A stretch of DNA of 64,000 bases from Burkholderia cepacia ATCC 25416 (GCF_001411495.1 NZ_CP012982.1:3162001-3226000), one strand, 5' to 3'; positions 34,139 through 43,167 are shown, counted from the first letter of the stretch. Notes: generated by a model not told the origin, from the letters alone. Program-made: numbers and translations.

Positions 34139-37015
34139 ATGAAAAACCACGGCCTGTCACGGCGGGGTTTTCTGAAAGCCAGCGTGCTGGCGGGCGTCGC
34201 AGTGTATGTCGCGCCCCTGGGCAGCCGCGCGTTCGCGGCGCTCTTCGAAGAAAAACTCCTCACCCCCGTCAAATGGGATAGCGTCACCGGCATCCCCCAA
34301 TTCCGCATCGACGGCATCGCGAAGGTCACGGGCTCGAAAGTGTTCGCCCGTGACGTGCGCGCAGCCGACATGCCGCACTGGCCGCAGCAGCAGTCTCATG
34401 CGCTGATCCTGCGCGTCACGCAGGCCGACCGCACGTACGAAGGCTTCGACCTTTCGCTGCTGGGCGACGAACTGAAACCGGACCGCGTGGTTACGGCCGA
34501 CGATCTCGTGCGCGACGGCGTCGCGTTTCCGGCGTTCTACGGCGACGACATGCTGCTGCCCGCCGGCAAGACGCCCGCGTATCTCGGCCATGCGGTCGCG
34601 ATCCTCATCTACCACGACTTCGCGCGCTTCCGCTTCGCGAAGAACGCGCTCAAGTTCCGCGACGACGTGATCCGCTACGGCGCGGTCACGGGCCCGCTCG
34701 AGCGCGATCCGTGGGGCACCTTCCGCTACGTGCGCGTGGGCGGCAAGACGGCCTACGACGACGATGTCTATTCGAGCCTGAAGGACGCGCCGATCTTTCC
34801 GAGCATGATGCGCAAGCACCTGCCGGTGTGGCCGGACGGCAAGGAGCACGGCAAGCTCGACGAGCAGGGCATGTTCCTGGCCGGGCGGATTGCCGACGAG
34901 CTCGACCATCCGTCGGCCGACTGGCTCGTGTTCGACCGCGAGTACAACACGCAGTCGGTCGACACCTCCGCGCTCGAACCGGACAACGCGAACTGCTGGT
35001 ACGACGCCGCGACGCAGTCGCTGCACCTCGTCGTGCCGACCCAGTCGCCGCTCGAAGTGGCGGAGAACGCGGCCGCGATGGTCGCGAAGTGCCGCTTCCC
35101 GGTGAAGAAGCTGTTCGTGCATCCGTGCTACACGGTCGGCTACGGCTCGAAGGATCACTTCAACGTGCCGTTCTACGGCCTCGTCTGCGCGCTGTACGCG
35201 GACGGCCGCCCGGTGCGTTTCGCGAACGATCGCTACGAACAGTTCCAGACGTCGCTGAAGCGTCACGCGTTCAAGATGCATTACCGGATCGCGGTGGACC
35301 GCAACACCGGCCTGTTGCAGTCGTTCAAGGGCGACTTCGAGGCGAACGGCGGCGGGCGCTCGAACTTCTCGCCGTCGGTCGCGATGGTCGGCGCGACGGC
35401 CGCGCAATCGATCTACTACTTCCCGAAGAGCGACCTGGCCGCGGTCGCGATCGCGTCGCGCGCGATCGACGCGGGTTCCGCGCGCGGCTACGGCACGCTG
35501 CAGAGCATGGCGGCGACCGAGATGGCGGTCGACGAGATCGCCGCGCAGCTGAACATCGACCCGATCGATTTCCGCCTGCGCAACGCGCTGCGTTCGGGGA
35601 TGAAGAACACGCAAGGGGCGATTCCCGCCGGCGCGCTGCGCGTCGACGAGGTGCTCGAGCGCTCGAAGCAGCATCCGCTGTGGACGCGCCGCGCCGCGCG
35701 CAAGGCCGAATACGAGGCGGCGAACCCGGGCAAGTGCTACGGCGTCGGCTTCGCGTGCGTGCAGAAGGACTTCGGCACGGGCGCGGAAGCATCGTTCGCG
35801 AAGGTCGAATTCGACGAGAACGGCAAGGTGTCGCTGCGCCACACGGCTGCCGAGATCGGCACCGGGATGTCGACGTCGCAGGCTGTGGCCGTCGTGAAGT
35901 GGCTCGGCCGTCCGGCGACGGACGTGCAGGTCGCCGTGACCGAATGGCCGGACCTGCCGGTCGAGACCAGCGGCGATCCGTACATCATGTCGCAGGCCGA
36001 CCAGGATCGCCTGAGCGCGAACCCGCGCTGGTCGCCGGGCTATGCGTCGCCGTCGAGCGCGACGAACTCCGCGTACTACTTCACGCACAGCACGCGTGAA
36101 GCCGCGCGCGCGGTGTTCCGCTACGGCCTGTGGCCGGCGGCGATGTCGATCTGGACGCGCGGCCTCGGCGGCGGCCAGGCCGCGCCGTACACGATCCGCA
36201 TCGAGGACGCGCGCTGGGTCGACGGCAAGCTGACCGCCGACGGCCTCGAGCCGCTGTCGTTCGAACAGCTCGCGAAGCAGGCGCATGCGCTCGGCCTGCC
36301 GACCGGCGCCGTCGTGCACGTGTTCAACCGCTGGCAGTGGACCGACGCCGAGTTCGAAGTGGGCGGCGTGGTCGATCGTTTGCCGATCGACGGGCTGTCG
36401 CTGCGCGTCGGCGCACCGAAGACGGGCGACAACGGCCCGGTGCCCGGCACCGCCGCGCCTGCCGGCGCGACCGCGATGCGCGGCACGCTGGCGCCGACCG
36501 CGAACGGCTACCGCGTGCTGGACCGCAAGCGCGTGTTCATCCCGCCGACGAGCCGCAACAACGCGGCCGTCACGTACTACACGGCGGTCGGCACGCTGGT
36601 CGAGCTGGCCGTGCACGAAGCGACCGGCAAGGTCGAGCTGCTCACGCATCACTCGATCATGGAATGCGGCAACCAGATTTCGCCGCAGCTCGTGTCGGGC
36701 CAGTTGCAGGGCGGTCTCGCGATGGGTATCGGCCACGCGTTGCACGAATACCTGCCGCTGTATGAAGACGGCCCCGGCAACGGCACGTGGAACTTCAACC
36801 GTTACCAGCTGCCGCGCGCGTCCGACGTCGCCGTCTGGACGCAGACGGGCGACGTGCTGCCGCCGCTGTCCGAGACCGATCCGCCGAAGGGCGTCGCCGA
36901 AGTGGTGATGATCCCCGTCGTCGGCGCGATCGTGAACGGCATCGCGCACGCGATCGGCCATCGTTTCACCGACCTGCCGGTGACCCCGCAAAAGATTCAG
37001 GAGGTGCTCGCATGA
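34139..37015 (+). CDS. Periplasmic xanthine dehydrogenase-family molybdopterin-binding large subunit
   Basis: This is a 958-residue molybdenum hydroxylase large subunit. The N-terminus is a twin-arginine signal (LSRRGFLKASVLAGVAVYVAPLGSRAFA), so the folded cofactor-loaded enzyme is exported. The body shows GIAKVTGSKVFARDV, DKR-type cofactor contacts such as GGGRSNFSPSV and GSARGYGTLQSMAATEMAVDEIA, and KGVAEVVMIPVVGAIVNGIAHAIG near the end. The group resembles isoquinoline 1-oxidoreductase and membrane-linked aldehyde dehydrogenases. The operon lacks a FAD subunit; electrons should go through the iron-sulfur subunit to the cytochrome c encoded last. The substrate could be an aldehyde or an N-heterocycle. 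The stop overlaps the next start by four bases. Confidence 0.92.
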   Translation: MKNHGLSRRGFLKASVLAGVAVYVAPLGSRAFAALFEEKLLTPVKWDSVTGIPQFRIDGIAKVTGSKVFARDVRAADMPHWPQQQSHALILRVTQADRTYEGFDLSLLGDELKPDRVVTADDLVRDGVAFPAFYGDDMLLPAGKTPAYLGHAVAILIYHDFARFRFAKNALKFRDDVIRYGAVTGPLERDPWGTFRYVRVGGKTAYDDDVYSSLKDAPIFPSMMRKHLPVWPDGKEHGKLDEQGMFLAGRIADELDHPSADWLVFDREYNTQSVDTSALEPDNANCWYDAATQSLHLVVPTQSPLEVAENAAAMVAKCRFPVKKLFVHPCYTVGYGSKDHFNVPFYGLVCALYADGRPVRFANDRYEQFQTSLKRHAFKMHYRIAVDRNTGLLQSFKGDFEANGGGRSNFSPSVAMVGATAAQSIYYFPKSDLAAVAIASRAIDAGSARGYGTLQSMAATEMAVDEIAAQLNIDPIDFRLRNALRSGMKNTQGAIPAGALRVDEVLERSKQHPLWTRRAARKAEYEAANPGKCYGVGFACVQKDFGTGAEASFAKVEFDENGKVSLRHTAAEIGTGMSTSQAVAVVKWLGRPATDVQVAVTEWPDLPVETSGDPYIMSQADQDRLSANPRWSPGYASPSSATNSAYYFTHSTREAARAVFRYGLWPAAMSIWTRGLGGGQAAPYTIRIEDARWVDGKLTADGLEPLSFEQLAKQAHALGLPTGAVVHVFNRWQWTDAEFEVGGVVDRLPIDGLSLRVGAPKTGDNGPVPGTAAPAGATAMRGTLAPTANGYRVLDRKRVFIPPTSRNNAAVTYYTAVGTLVELAVHEATGKVELLTHHSIMECGNQISPQLVSGQLQGGLAMGIGHALHEYLPLYEDGPGNGTWNFNRYQLPRASDVAVWTQTGDVLPPLSETDPPKGVAEVVMIPVVGAIVNGIAHAIGHRFTDLPVTPQKIQEVLA

Positions 37016-37725
37016 CGACCGCCCAAACCGCGGCTTCGGCCGCGAGCGCCAGCGCCGCTGCGACCGGCGTTTCCGCACCGGCCCCGGCTTCGGCCGTCCC
37101 GGACTCTGCACCGGCCTCGGCCCCGGCTGTGCCGGCATCGGCACCGGCACCGGCCGCCGTCGAGCGTCCGCTCGTCCGGTTCCAGTCGAAACCGTTGTCG
37201 ATCAACATCAACGGCAAGTCCGTCGGCCCGATGCAGGTGCCGGAAGGGCTGATGATGATCGAGTTCCTGCACGAATACGCGGGCCTCACCGGGTCGCGGC
37301 TCGGCTGCGGGCAGGGCATCTGCCACGCGTGCGTCGTGATCGTCGACAAGCCGGACGGCACGAGCGAGGAAATGCGCACCTGCATCACCGGCGCGCATTT
37401 CTTCCACGGCCGCACGATCCGCACGATCGAAGGCCACGCGAAGCGCAACGAAGCCGGCGAAGTGGTCGAGCTGTCGCCGATCCAGCAGAAGTTCCTCGAG
37501 CACTTCAGCTTCCAGTGCGGCTATTGCACGCCGGGTTTCGTCAACGCGGCGACGGTGCTGATCGAACGCCTGAAGCGCGAGCCGGTTGCGAAGGCCGACG
37601 TCGAGCGCACGATCACCGAGGCGCTCGATGCGCACCTCTGCCGCTGCACGGGCTATGTCCGCTACTACGAAGCCGTCAAGGACGTGGTGCTGACGACGCC
37701 GGGACTCGTGAAGGACGCCGCATGA
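37012..37725 (+). CDS. (2Fe-2S)-binding small subunit of the molybdenum hydroxylase
   Basis: This is a 237-residue iron-sulfur subunit. The plant-type ferredoxin domain has GCGQGICHACVV with a later MRTCITG ligand; the second [2Fe-2S] domain has FQCGYCTPGF and HLCRCTGY. These two clusters pass electrons from the molybdenum centre. An N-terminal extension of about 45 residues is almost only Ala, Pro and Ser and is not part of the fold. There is no signal peptide of its own, so it probably rides out with the Tat-exported large subunit. ATGA overlaps join it to both neighbours. Confidence 0.93.
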   Translation: MTTAQTAASAASASAAATGVSAPAPASAVPDSAPASAPAVPASAPAPAAVERPLVRFQSKPLSININGKSVGPMQVPEGLMMIEFLHEYAGLTGSRLGCGQGICHACVVIVDKPDGTSEEMRTCITGAHFFHGRTIRTIEGHAKRNEAGEVVELSPIQQKFLEHFSFQCGYCTPGFVNAATVLIERLKREPVAKADVERTITEALDAHLCRCTGYVRYYEAVKDVVLTTPGLVKDAA

Positions 37726-38981
37726 AACGCACATTCGCTCATCGTGTCGCGCGGGCCGCGGGCCTCCCCGTGCTCGCGGCGGCTTGCGCGCTGCTGCTCG
37801 CCGCATGCGGCGGCCACGACGCACCGGCCTCGAACGCCGCTTCCGGCGCGCCCGGTGCCGACCCGGTCGCGCGCGGCCGCTATCTCGTCAAGGCCGCCGA
37901 CTGCGCGGCGTGCCACACCGCGAAGGACGGCGCGCCGTTCGCCGGCGGCGCGCCCCTCGAATCGCCGTTCGGCACGTTCTACGGCTCGAACATCACGCCG
38001 GACAAGGATCACGGGATCGGCAGCTGGAGCGCGGACGATTTCTACGCCGCGCTGCATGACGGCAAGGCGCCGGGCAAGCGCCTGTATCCGTCGATGCCGT
38101 ACACGTCGTACCGGCAGCTCACGCGTGCCGATTCCGACGCGATGTACGCGTACCTGAAGACCGTCAGGCCGGTCGCGCAGGAAAACCGCGAGCACGAGCT
38201 GAAGTTCCCGTACAACCTGCGTTTCGGGATGGTCTTCTGGGACATGGTGTTCCTGAAGGACAGCCTGCCCGATGCCTCGACCGGCCAGTCCGCCGACTGG
38301 CAGCGCGGCCGCTATCTGGCGGGTGCGCTCGGCCACTGCGCGGAATGCCACACGCCGCGCGCGTTCACGGGCCAGCTCGACAGCGCGAAGCCGTTCGCGG
38401 GCGCGGCGCTCGGTCGCGTGGCCGCGCCCGACATCACGCCGGCCGGCCTTGCCGCGCGCGGCTGGACGGGCGCCGACCTGCAGACGTTCTTCGGCGTCGG
38501 TATCGCGCCGCAAGGCTCGGCGTTCGGCGAGATGTACCCGGTCGTGCACCTGAGCACGCAGTACATGACGAAGGACGACCTGCGTGCGCTGTCCGTGTAC
38601 CTGCTGGGCGATACGCCGCCCGCGCCGCAACCGGTGAAGCCGGTGTCGGCCGACGCCGCGCAGATCGCGGCCGGCCGCTCGGTGTATCTGGCGGTCTGCG
38701 CGGGGTGTCACGGCTTCAACGGCGAAGGCAAGCCGCACGTGGCGGTGCCGATGAACGGCAATTCGACGGTGCGCCAGGGTGACCCGCGCAACCTGCTGGT
38801 CGCGATGCTCGACGGCATCGGCGAGCAGAAGTTCGCCGGGTTCGAGAACCTGCAGCCGATGCCCGGTTTCGCGCACACGCTGAGCGACGACGAACTCGCG
38901 CAGCTCGCGAACTACCTGCGTGCGACGTGGGGCGGCCAGAGCGCGAGCGTCACGCCGGCCGACGTGAAGGCCATGCGTTAA
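37722..38981 (+). CDS. Tri-haem cytochrome c subunit
   Basis: This is a 419-residue exported cytochrome with three haem-binding motifs: CAACH, CAECH and CAGCH, each followed downstream by a candidate Met ligand. The N-terminus is a lipoprotein-type signal (LPVLAAACALLLAACGGH), suggesting membrane anchoring through the cysteine of LAAC. The arrangement matches the cytochrome subunits of membrane-bound alcohol and aldehyde dehydrogenases, which hand electrons to ubiquinone or an oxidase. It is the last gene of the three-gene operon, with a four-base overlap with the iron-sulfur subunit gene. Confidence 0.93.
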   Translation: MKRTFAHRVARAAGLPVLAAACALLLAACGGHDAPASNAASGAPGADPVARGRYLVKAADCAACHTAKDGAPFAGGAPLESPFGTFYGSNITPDKDHGIGSWSADDFYAALHDGKAPGKRLYPSMPYTSYRQLTRADSDAMYAYLKTVRPVAQENREHELKFPYNLRFGMVFWDMVFLKDSLPDASTGQSADWQRGRYLAGALGHCAECHTPRAFTGQLDSAKPFAGAALGRVAAPDITPAGLAARGWTGADLQTFFGVGIAPQGSAFGEMYPVVHLSTQYMTKDDLRALSVYLLGDTPPAPQPVKPVSADAAQIAAGRSVYLAVCAGCHGFNGEGKPHVAVPMNGNSTVRQGDPRNLLVAMLDGIGEQKFAGFENLQPMPGFAHTLSDDELAQLANYLRATWGGQSASVTPADVKAMR

Positions 38982-39070
38982 GTCGTGCCGCCGGGCGGGG
39001 CGTCGCGCGCGATTCAGCCGGTTTCCGGTGCTTGTGCGCGACGCGTCGCCCGACTGCTCGCAGCGGTTCT

Positions 39071-39235
39071 TCAGTAGCCGCTGCCTCCTCCGCCACCGCC
39101 CGTACCTCCCGCGCCACTGCCGCCGTACCGGCTCATGCCCGGCCCTTGCGGCGCGCCGCCACCCGACGTACAGCCTGCCGACAGCACGAGCACCAGCGCC
39201 GCGATCAGCGCCGCGGCCAACGTTGCGGATCTCAT
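39071..39235 (-). CDS. Small glycine-rich lipoprotein (54 aa)
   Basis: An ATG at 39235 preceded by GCAAGGAGGTGGAA, a near-perfect ribosome binding site, opens a 54-codon frame. The product has a lipoprotein signal (LAAALIAALVLVLSAGC) with the lipobox cysteine at residue 22, then a mature tail of about 32 residues that is half glycine (SGAGGTGGGGGGSGY). It overlaps no other gene. Small Gly-rich lipoproteins of this kind occur in Burkholderia, but their function is unknown. It lies between the cytochrome operon and a membrane protein gene, on the opposite strand. Confidence 0.72.
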   Translation of the reverse strand: MRSATLAAALIAALVLVLSAGCTSGGGAPQGPGMSRYGGSGAGGTGGGGGGSGY

Positions 39236-39438
39236 TTCCACCTCCTTGCAACGCGCAGGCCGCGGGAAAGGCCGGTTCGCATGAACCGTGCGTCTGCGCG
39301 CTGAAGAAACGTTTCGGGCGGGCCGTTTATTCCATGCCTTTTGCGGATCGTCGAATGCGAGGGGGGCGGATCGGTGTCATCGCACGGCGTGTTGATACAC
39401 TGCGGCACGCCGCCATTCCGGTTCCGACCACGAAAAAC

Positions 39439-39903
39439 ATGAGTGCCGCCGCTGAACGTCCATCGTCGCGTCCGTTCCGTCCTGCCGTGCTCGGCTGCGT
39501 GTCGTTTGCCGTCGGCGGCCCGCTGGTCGCATCGCTCGTCTGGCCGGCCGTGATGCTGGTCGGGTGGTCGTTGATCGACGGCCCGTCGTGGGAGGAACTG
39601 AAAGTCAGCGCCGGCATGGTTCCGCTGATCTTCTTCGCGTCGTTCCTGTTCGGCTATTTCCTGCCGGCGGCCGTGACCGGCGGCATCATGGGCGCAATCG
39701 GCGCGCGGCTCCGGCGGCGCTGGTTCGTGCTGCTGGGGATGGTCGTCGGCGCCGGCGCGATGATCGGTTTCGTCGAACTCGAGGGTTACCTGATGAAAAT
39801 CGACCAGTTCAGCGACATCGACGCGATCGCCACGCTCGATGCGATCGTGACGTCGGCCGTGATGTCGCACTGGCTGCATCGCCGGCTCGATCACCGGCGT
39901 TGA
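39439..39903 (+). CDS. Inner-membrane protein of unknown function (154 aa)
   Basis: This is a 154-residue protein with about four membrane segments: VLGCVSFAVGGPLVASLVW, PAVMLVGWSLI, VPLIFFASFLFGYFLPAAVT and WFVLLGMVVGAGAMIGFV. No conserved catalytic motif was seen and no family name could be given. The ATG at 39439 fits the first hydrophobic segment. It is probably monocistronic. Confidence 0.72.
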   Translation: MSAAAERPSSRPFRPAVLGCVSFAVGGPLVASLVWPAVMLVGWSLIDGPSWEELKVSAGMVPLIFFASFLFGYFLPAAVTGGIMGAIGARLRRRWFVLLGMVVGAGAMIGFVELEGYLMKIDQFSDIDAIATLDAIVTSAVMSHWLHRRLDHRR

Positions 39904-40022
39904 GCACGAAGCGTTGCGCGATCGGTCGCCTTCGCGTCGATCGCGTGCATGCGGCGGGCAGGGGCGGCACCGCGCGGCCGCTTGCGCGACCAGCGGGCTG
40001 CCATGCCGTTCCTGAAGCGAAT

Positions 40023-40039
40023 GCCGCCGTCACGGCGGC
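40023..40039 (-). terminator. Short GC hairpin after the Pal-like gene
   Basis: GCCGCCG and CGGCGGC pair around TCA seven bases beyond the Pal-like gene stop. It lacks a U-tract, so it is a modest terminator candidate, also usable by the converging membrane protein gene. Confidence 0.4.
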
Positions 40040-40045
40040 CCGGGA

Positions 40046-40537
40046 TCAACGGTAGACGAGATCCGCGCGGCGGTTCTGTGCCCACGAATCCTCGTCGTGG
40101 CCGAGCGCGACCGGCTTTTCCTTGCCGAGGCTGACCGCCTCGAGTTGCGTGGCTTGCACGCCGAGCGTTTCGAGCGCGCTCAGCACGGCCTGCGAACGGC
40201 GTTGGCCGAGCGCGAGGTTGTATTCGGACGTGCCGCGTTCGTCGGTGTTGCCCTGGATCAGCACGTGCCGCGCCGGATGGCTGCGCAGGTAGTCGGCATG
40301 TGCCTGCAGCAGCGACTGGTATTCGGGCTTGACGGAGTACTGGTCGAAATCGAAGTAGATGCTGCGCTTCGCGAGCGGGCTGTTCGGATTGTTGAGCTCG
40401 TCGGCCGTCACCGTTGCGACAGCTTCGCTCGAGGGCGCGGGCTCCATGCCGGCATTCTCGGGTGTCTTGGCCGCATGGTGGCAACCGGCCAGCAGTACGA
40501 CGGTTGTCAGGACCGCAAATCGGTTCGTTTTGCTCAT
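40046..40537 (-). CDS. Peptidoglycan-associated lipoprotein (Pal/OmpA-C family)
   Basis: This is a 163-residue outer-membrane lipoprotein. The signal ends in VVLLAGC (lipobox). After a 35-residue linker the OmpA-like domain shows IYFDFDQYSVKPEYQSLLQAHADYL, IQGNTDERGTSEYNLALGQRRSQAV and a final NRRADLVYR, with the Asp and Arg that bind diaminopimelate of peptidoglycan. The genuine pal normally sits with tolB and ybgF; here it stands alone, so it is probably a paralogue that tethers the outer membrane under particular conditions. The ATG at 40537 was chosen because it directly precedes the signal peptide. Confidence 0.88.
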   Translation of the reverse strand: MSKTNRFAVLTTVVLLAGCHHAAKTPENAGMEPAPSSEAVATVTADELNNPNSPLAKRSIYFDFDQYSVKPEYQSLLQAHADYLRSHPARHVLIQGNTDERGTSEYNLALGQRRSQAVLSALETLGVQATQLEAVSLGKEKPVALGHDEDSWAQNRRADLVYR

Positions 40538-40926
40538 CGTTCGTCTCCAGCGGTTGACTGCATTGAACGCGTGGGGCGTGCGATCGGCACGCCCGTATCC
40601 GGCCGAACGGCGCGAAAGATCCGGCATCTACGACGTGAATCGCGTTCGTAAGCCGGTGGTGCGCCATATGAAAGAGTGTTGCGGCCGGAACGCCAAATTT
40701 CGGCGTCGCTGCAAACAGATTAGGAAAAATGTCACAGCGTGACCAGTTTCTCCGCATTTTTTTGCGTCGGCGCGACAGTCCGGGCGGCATTCGTGCCGTC
40801 ACGCGGCGCGCTGCCGTTGCGCACAGGCCGCGCACGGGCACGGCCTTTGCGGCTCGGAGCATGACGCTCGAGCGGTGCCGAAACGCATGCCTTGCGCGGA
40901 TGGCGTAGCGGCGCCGTGCTTCGTCT
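40538..40926. other. Intergenic region between the Pal-like and porin genes
   Basis: Both flanking genes are on the minus strand. The part near 40660-40770 is AT-rich and includes a small palindrome GTCAC-AGC-GTGAC at 40731-40743; it may carry the Pal-like gene promoter. A hairpin AGGCCG/CGGCCT near 40840 may terminate the porin transcript. No gene was recognised. Confidence 0.4.
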
Positions 40927-42123
40927 TCAGAACTTGTGCCGCAGCCCCAGTGCGACGACGACCTGGTTGCTGTTCGCCGACGGCGTCAGCGTCCAGACGG
41001 TCGCGTTGAACGCGGGGTTGCCGTTGCCGCCGCTCACGCTCTGGTAGACCCCCTCGAGATACGCATCGGTGCGCTTCGACAGCGCATAGTCGGCTTGCGC
41101 GACGACCTGGTTCCATTTCGGCCGCGTCTGGCCGGTGCGCGTGTCGAAGCGGCCCATCGTGTACGTGTACGCGGCCGAGAGGCTCAACGCACGCGTGACG
41201 GCGAAGCGCCCGTCGATCGAGAAGTTGTCGAACACCAGCGATTCCCCCTTCAACGGCGCGATGCCGCTGCCCTGGAGCACGCCCGTCACGCCGTCGGTGG
41301 TCGAGTGCGACCACGCGGCGCCGACCGAATGCGGCCCGAACGCATAACGGCCGGCCGCGGCCCAGATCTGCTGGTTGCCGCCCGTGATCGTCGCCGAGCC
41401 GTCGACCGTGCTGAGCGCACCGTTCGGGTTCGGCGCATTGCGGTCGCGGCTGATCTTCAGGTAGCCGGCGCCGAGCTTCAGCGGCCCGTTCGCGTACGAC
41501 ACGCCCGCGCTCCATGCCGCGTTGTTGGCGAACTGGCCGGCCGTGTTCGAGAAGCCGTACATCGCGCCGAACCTCAGCCCGCGATACGTCGGGCTCGTGT
41601 ACTTCACCGCCTGGTTGATGCGGAGGTTGCGGTTCGAATCGTCGTTGTCGTACGGATGAACCGCGAGGTTGCCGCCCCAGCCGGGGCCGGACGCGCCGAG
41701 CGGCGTCACGAAATCGAGGATCAGGTCGTACTGGCGGCCGAACGTGAGCTCGCCGGCCGTCTTCGAGCTCACGCCGACCCATGCCTGGCGGCCGAACATG
41801 TCGACGCCTTTCTGCGACAGCGCGCCGGTGGTGCCCGAGAAACCGTTCTCGAGCCCGAAGATCGCGGCCATTCCGCCGCCGAGATCCTCGCGGCCGCGCA
41901 AACCCCAGCGCGATGCGTTCAGGGCGCCGCTCGTCATCGCGACGGTGCCGCTGCCCGGCGAGCCGGCGCCGTGCGTGCGCTGGTTGGTCGCGTAGGTGAT
42001 CGACGTGTCGATCAGGCCGTACAGCGTCACGCTGCTCTGCGCGTGTGCGCCGTCCGACGCGAAGGCGGTCAGGCAAGTGGCAATGGCGGTCCCCGCGAGT
42101 CGCGTGCTGGCGTGTTTATTCAT
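40927..42123 (-). CDS. Gram-negative (OmpC-like) porin
   Basis: This is a 398-residue general porin of the beta-proteobacterial type. A signal peptide (RLAGTAIATCLTAFASDGAHA) is followed by QSSVTLYGLIDTSITYATNQ, SRWGLRGREDLGGGMAAIFGLENGFSG and RQAWVGVSSKTAGELTFGRQYD, the standard first strands of the family. The chain ends ...VVVALGLRHKF with the terminal Phe needed for barrel assembly. The start is given at ATG 42123; an ATG five codons upstream (42138) cannot be excluded, as neither has a clear ribosome binding site. It forms trimeric diffusion pores in the outer membrane. Confidence 0.94.
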   Translation of the reverse strand: MNKHASTRLAGTAIATCLTAFASDGAHAQSSVTLYGLIDTSITYATNQRTHGAGSPGSGTVAMTSGALNASRWGLRGREDLGGGMAAIFGLENGFSGTTGALSQKGVDMFGRQAWVGVSSKTAGELTFGRQYDLILDFVTPLGASGPGWGGNLAVHPYDNDDSNRNLRINQAVKYTSPTYRGLRFGAMYGFSNTAGQFANNAAWSAGVSYANGPLKLGAGYLKISRDRNAPNPNGALSTVDGSATITGGNQQIWAAAGRYAFGPHSVGAAWSHSTTDGVTGVLQGSGIAPLKGESLVFDNFSIDGRFAVTRALSLSAAYTYTMGRFDTRTGQTRPKWNQVVAQADYALSKRTDAYLEGVYQSVSGGNGNPAFNATVWTLTPSANSNQVVVALGLRHKF

Positions 42124-42402
42124 CTTGTAGGAATGCAAAGAAGTTTTTTATCGTTTTACCGGCGCGGTGGCCGGCGGGTCGAGCGGCCATTATTGGAGAT
42201 CGCGCGGCGGTCGATTAAGGCGTTGCACAGGAAAGGTCCTCTGCGAAATCGCGTGGAATCGCGACGGGACGAAGGCGGGGAGGGGGCGGTTCGGCGGGAA
42301 ACCCGTCGCCGGGTTTGCGATGCGTTCGAGGGTTCGACGGGAAGTCGGGTGATTCAGTTGGCCATCTCATGATCGTCCGTCGGGCGATGGCCGACGGGAA
42401 GC

Positions 42403-42939
42403 CTAGCGGCGGGCAACCGGCAGCGCGGCTTCGATGCCACCGTCGCGATACGCGGCACGAACGGCGACCGCCCTGGCTTCGAGTGCTTCCGGTGAGAGCC
42501 AGGGCCGCAAGCGGACCGCGACGCGCGGCAACCCGGCAAGCTGATCGCGCAGGCGCACGATCGACCGGCAGCCACGGAATGCCGACGACCCGGCGTCGGA
42601 GCCGCACGCGGCTTCCGCAAGCTCGGCCGCCCACTCGACGCCGCGGTGGCGCCTGACTTCGTCGAGGTGCGGCAGATGGCGCGCATCGCCCGATAAAGCG
42701 ATCAACAGCGCGGCCCAGTGCGCGCCGCGCCATCCAGCGTTCATGTCGGCCGTGAGGTCGGCCAGCAGCGTGTCGTCCAGCACGGACAGGCTTTGCTGGC
42801 ACAGGTAGTGGAAGTCGAGCGGCTGGTAGCGGACCCGCGGGTAGTCGCGCAGCACATGGCCGAGTTCGGCGCCGGTTTCGACAGCCGCGGCCAGGAACCG
42901 TTCGGCCGGCGCCGGGCGGTTCAGCTGCAGCGTCGGCAC
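42403..42939 (-). CDS. Hypothetical protein, possibly N-terminally truncated (178 aa)
   Basis: The frame from a GTG at 42939 gives 178 residues with a protein-like composition (for example RFLAAAVETGAELGHVLRDYPRVRYQPLDFHYLCQ and WRGAHWAALLIALSG). No family was recognised. The same frame remains open and coding-like for 28 codons upstream (THYHPDDIYRLYRSV) but contains no other start codon before a stop at 43024-43026. The GTG has a ribosome-binding-like GGAG only one base away. The gene may therefore have lost its 5' end. It lies beside a VOC-family remnant. Confidence 0.45.
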   Translation of the reverse strand: MPTLQLNRPAPAERFLAAAVETGAELGHVLRDYPRVRYQPLDFHYLCQQSLSVLDDTLLADLTADMNAGWRGAHWAALLIALSGDARHLPHLDEVRRHRGVEWAAELAEAACGSDAGSSAFRGCRSIVRLRDQLAGLPRVAVRLRPWLSPEALEARAVAVRAAYRDGGIEAALPVARR

Positions 42940-43023
42940 GCTCCGGTAGAGCCGGTAGATGTCGTCGGGGTGATAGTGCGTCGCGAATGTCGGGGTGATC
43001 GACCGGCGCGCGCGGCGCGCGGT

Positions 43024-43167
43024 TCAGGTTTTCTGCTGATCGCCGGGCAGCAGCGCCGCATGACGCCGCTGCATTTCATCGGGCTCGACCGCTTCGATCG
43101 TGGGCCCGATCGGCCAATCGTAACCGAACGGGTCGCGAATCTTGCCGGGGCGCTCACGTCGCGTTGA
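43024..43167 (-). pseudogene. Remnant of a VOC (glyoxalase/PhnB-like) family gene, C-terminal end only
   Basis: The minus-strand frame ending at the TGA of 43024-43026 reads ERPGKIRDPFGYDWPIGP, then TIEAVEPDEMQRRHAALL. This is the characteristic tail of PhnB-like glyoxalase/dioxygenase-superfamily proteins (family pattern RDPFGHRW..., followed by PEEMQRR). Only about 47 codons are present; the frame is closed upstream by the TAA that ends the GlxA-type gene and has no start codon. The missing N-terminal two thirds indicates a deletion or replacement with its breakpoint near 43150-43168. Confidence 0.72.

Noticed and set aside
34157..37150. 997-codon minus-strand frame opposite the molybdenum hydroxylase
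   Set aside because: The plus strand encodes a Tat signal and hydroxylase motifs with four-base gene overlaps; the minus frame is a shadow.
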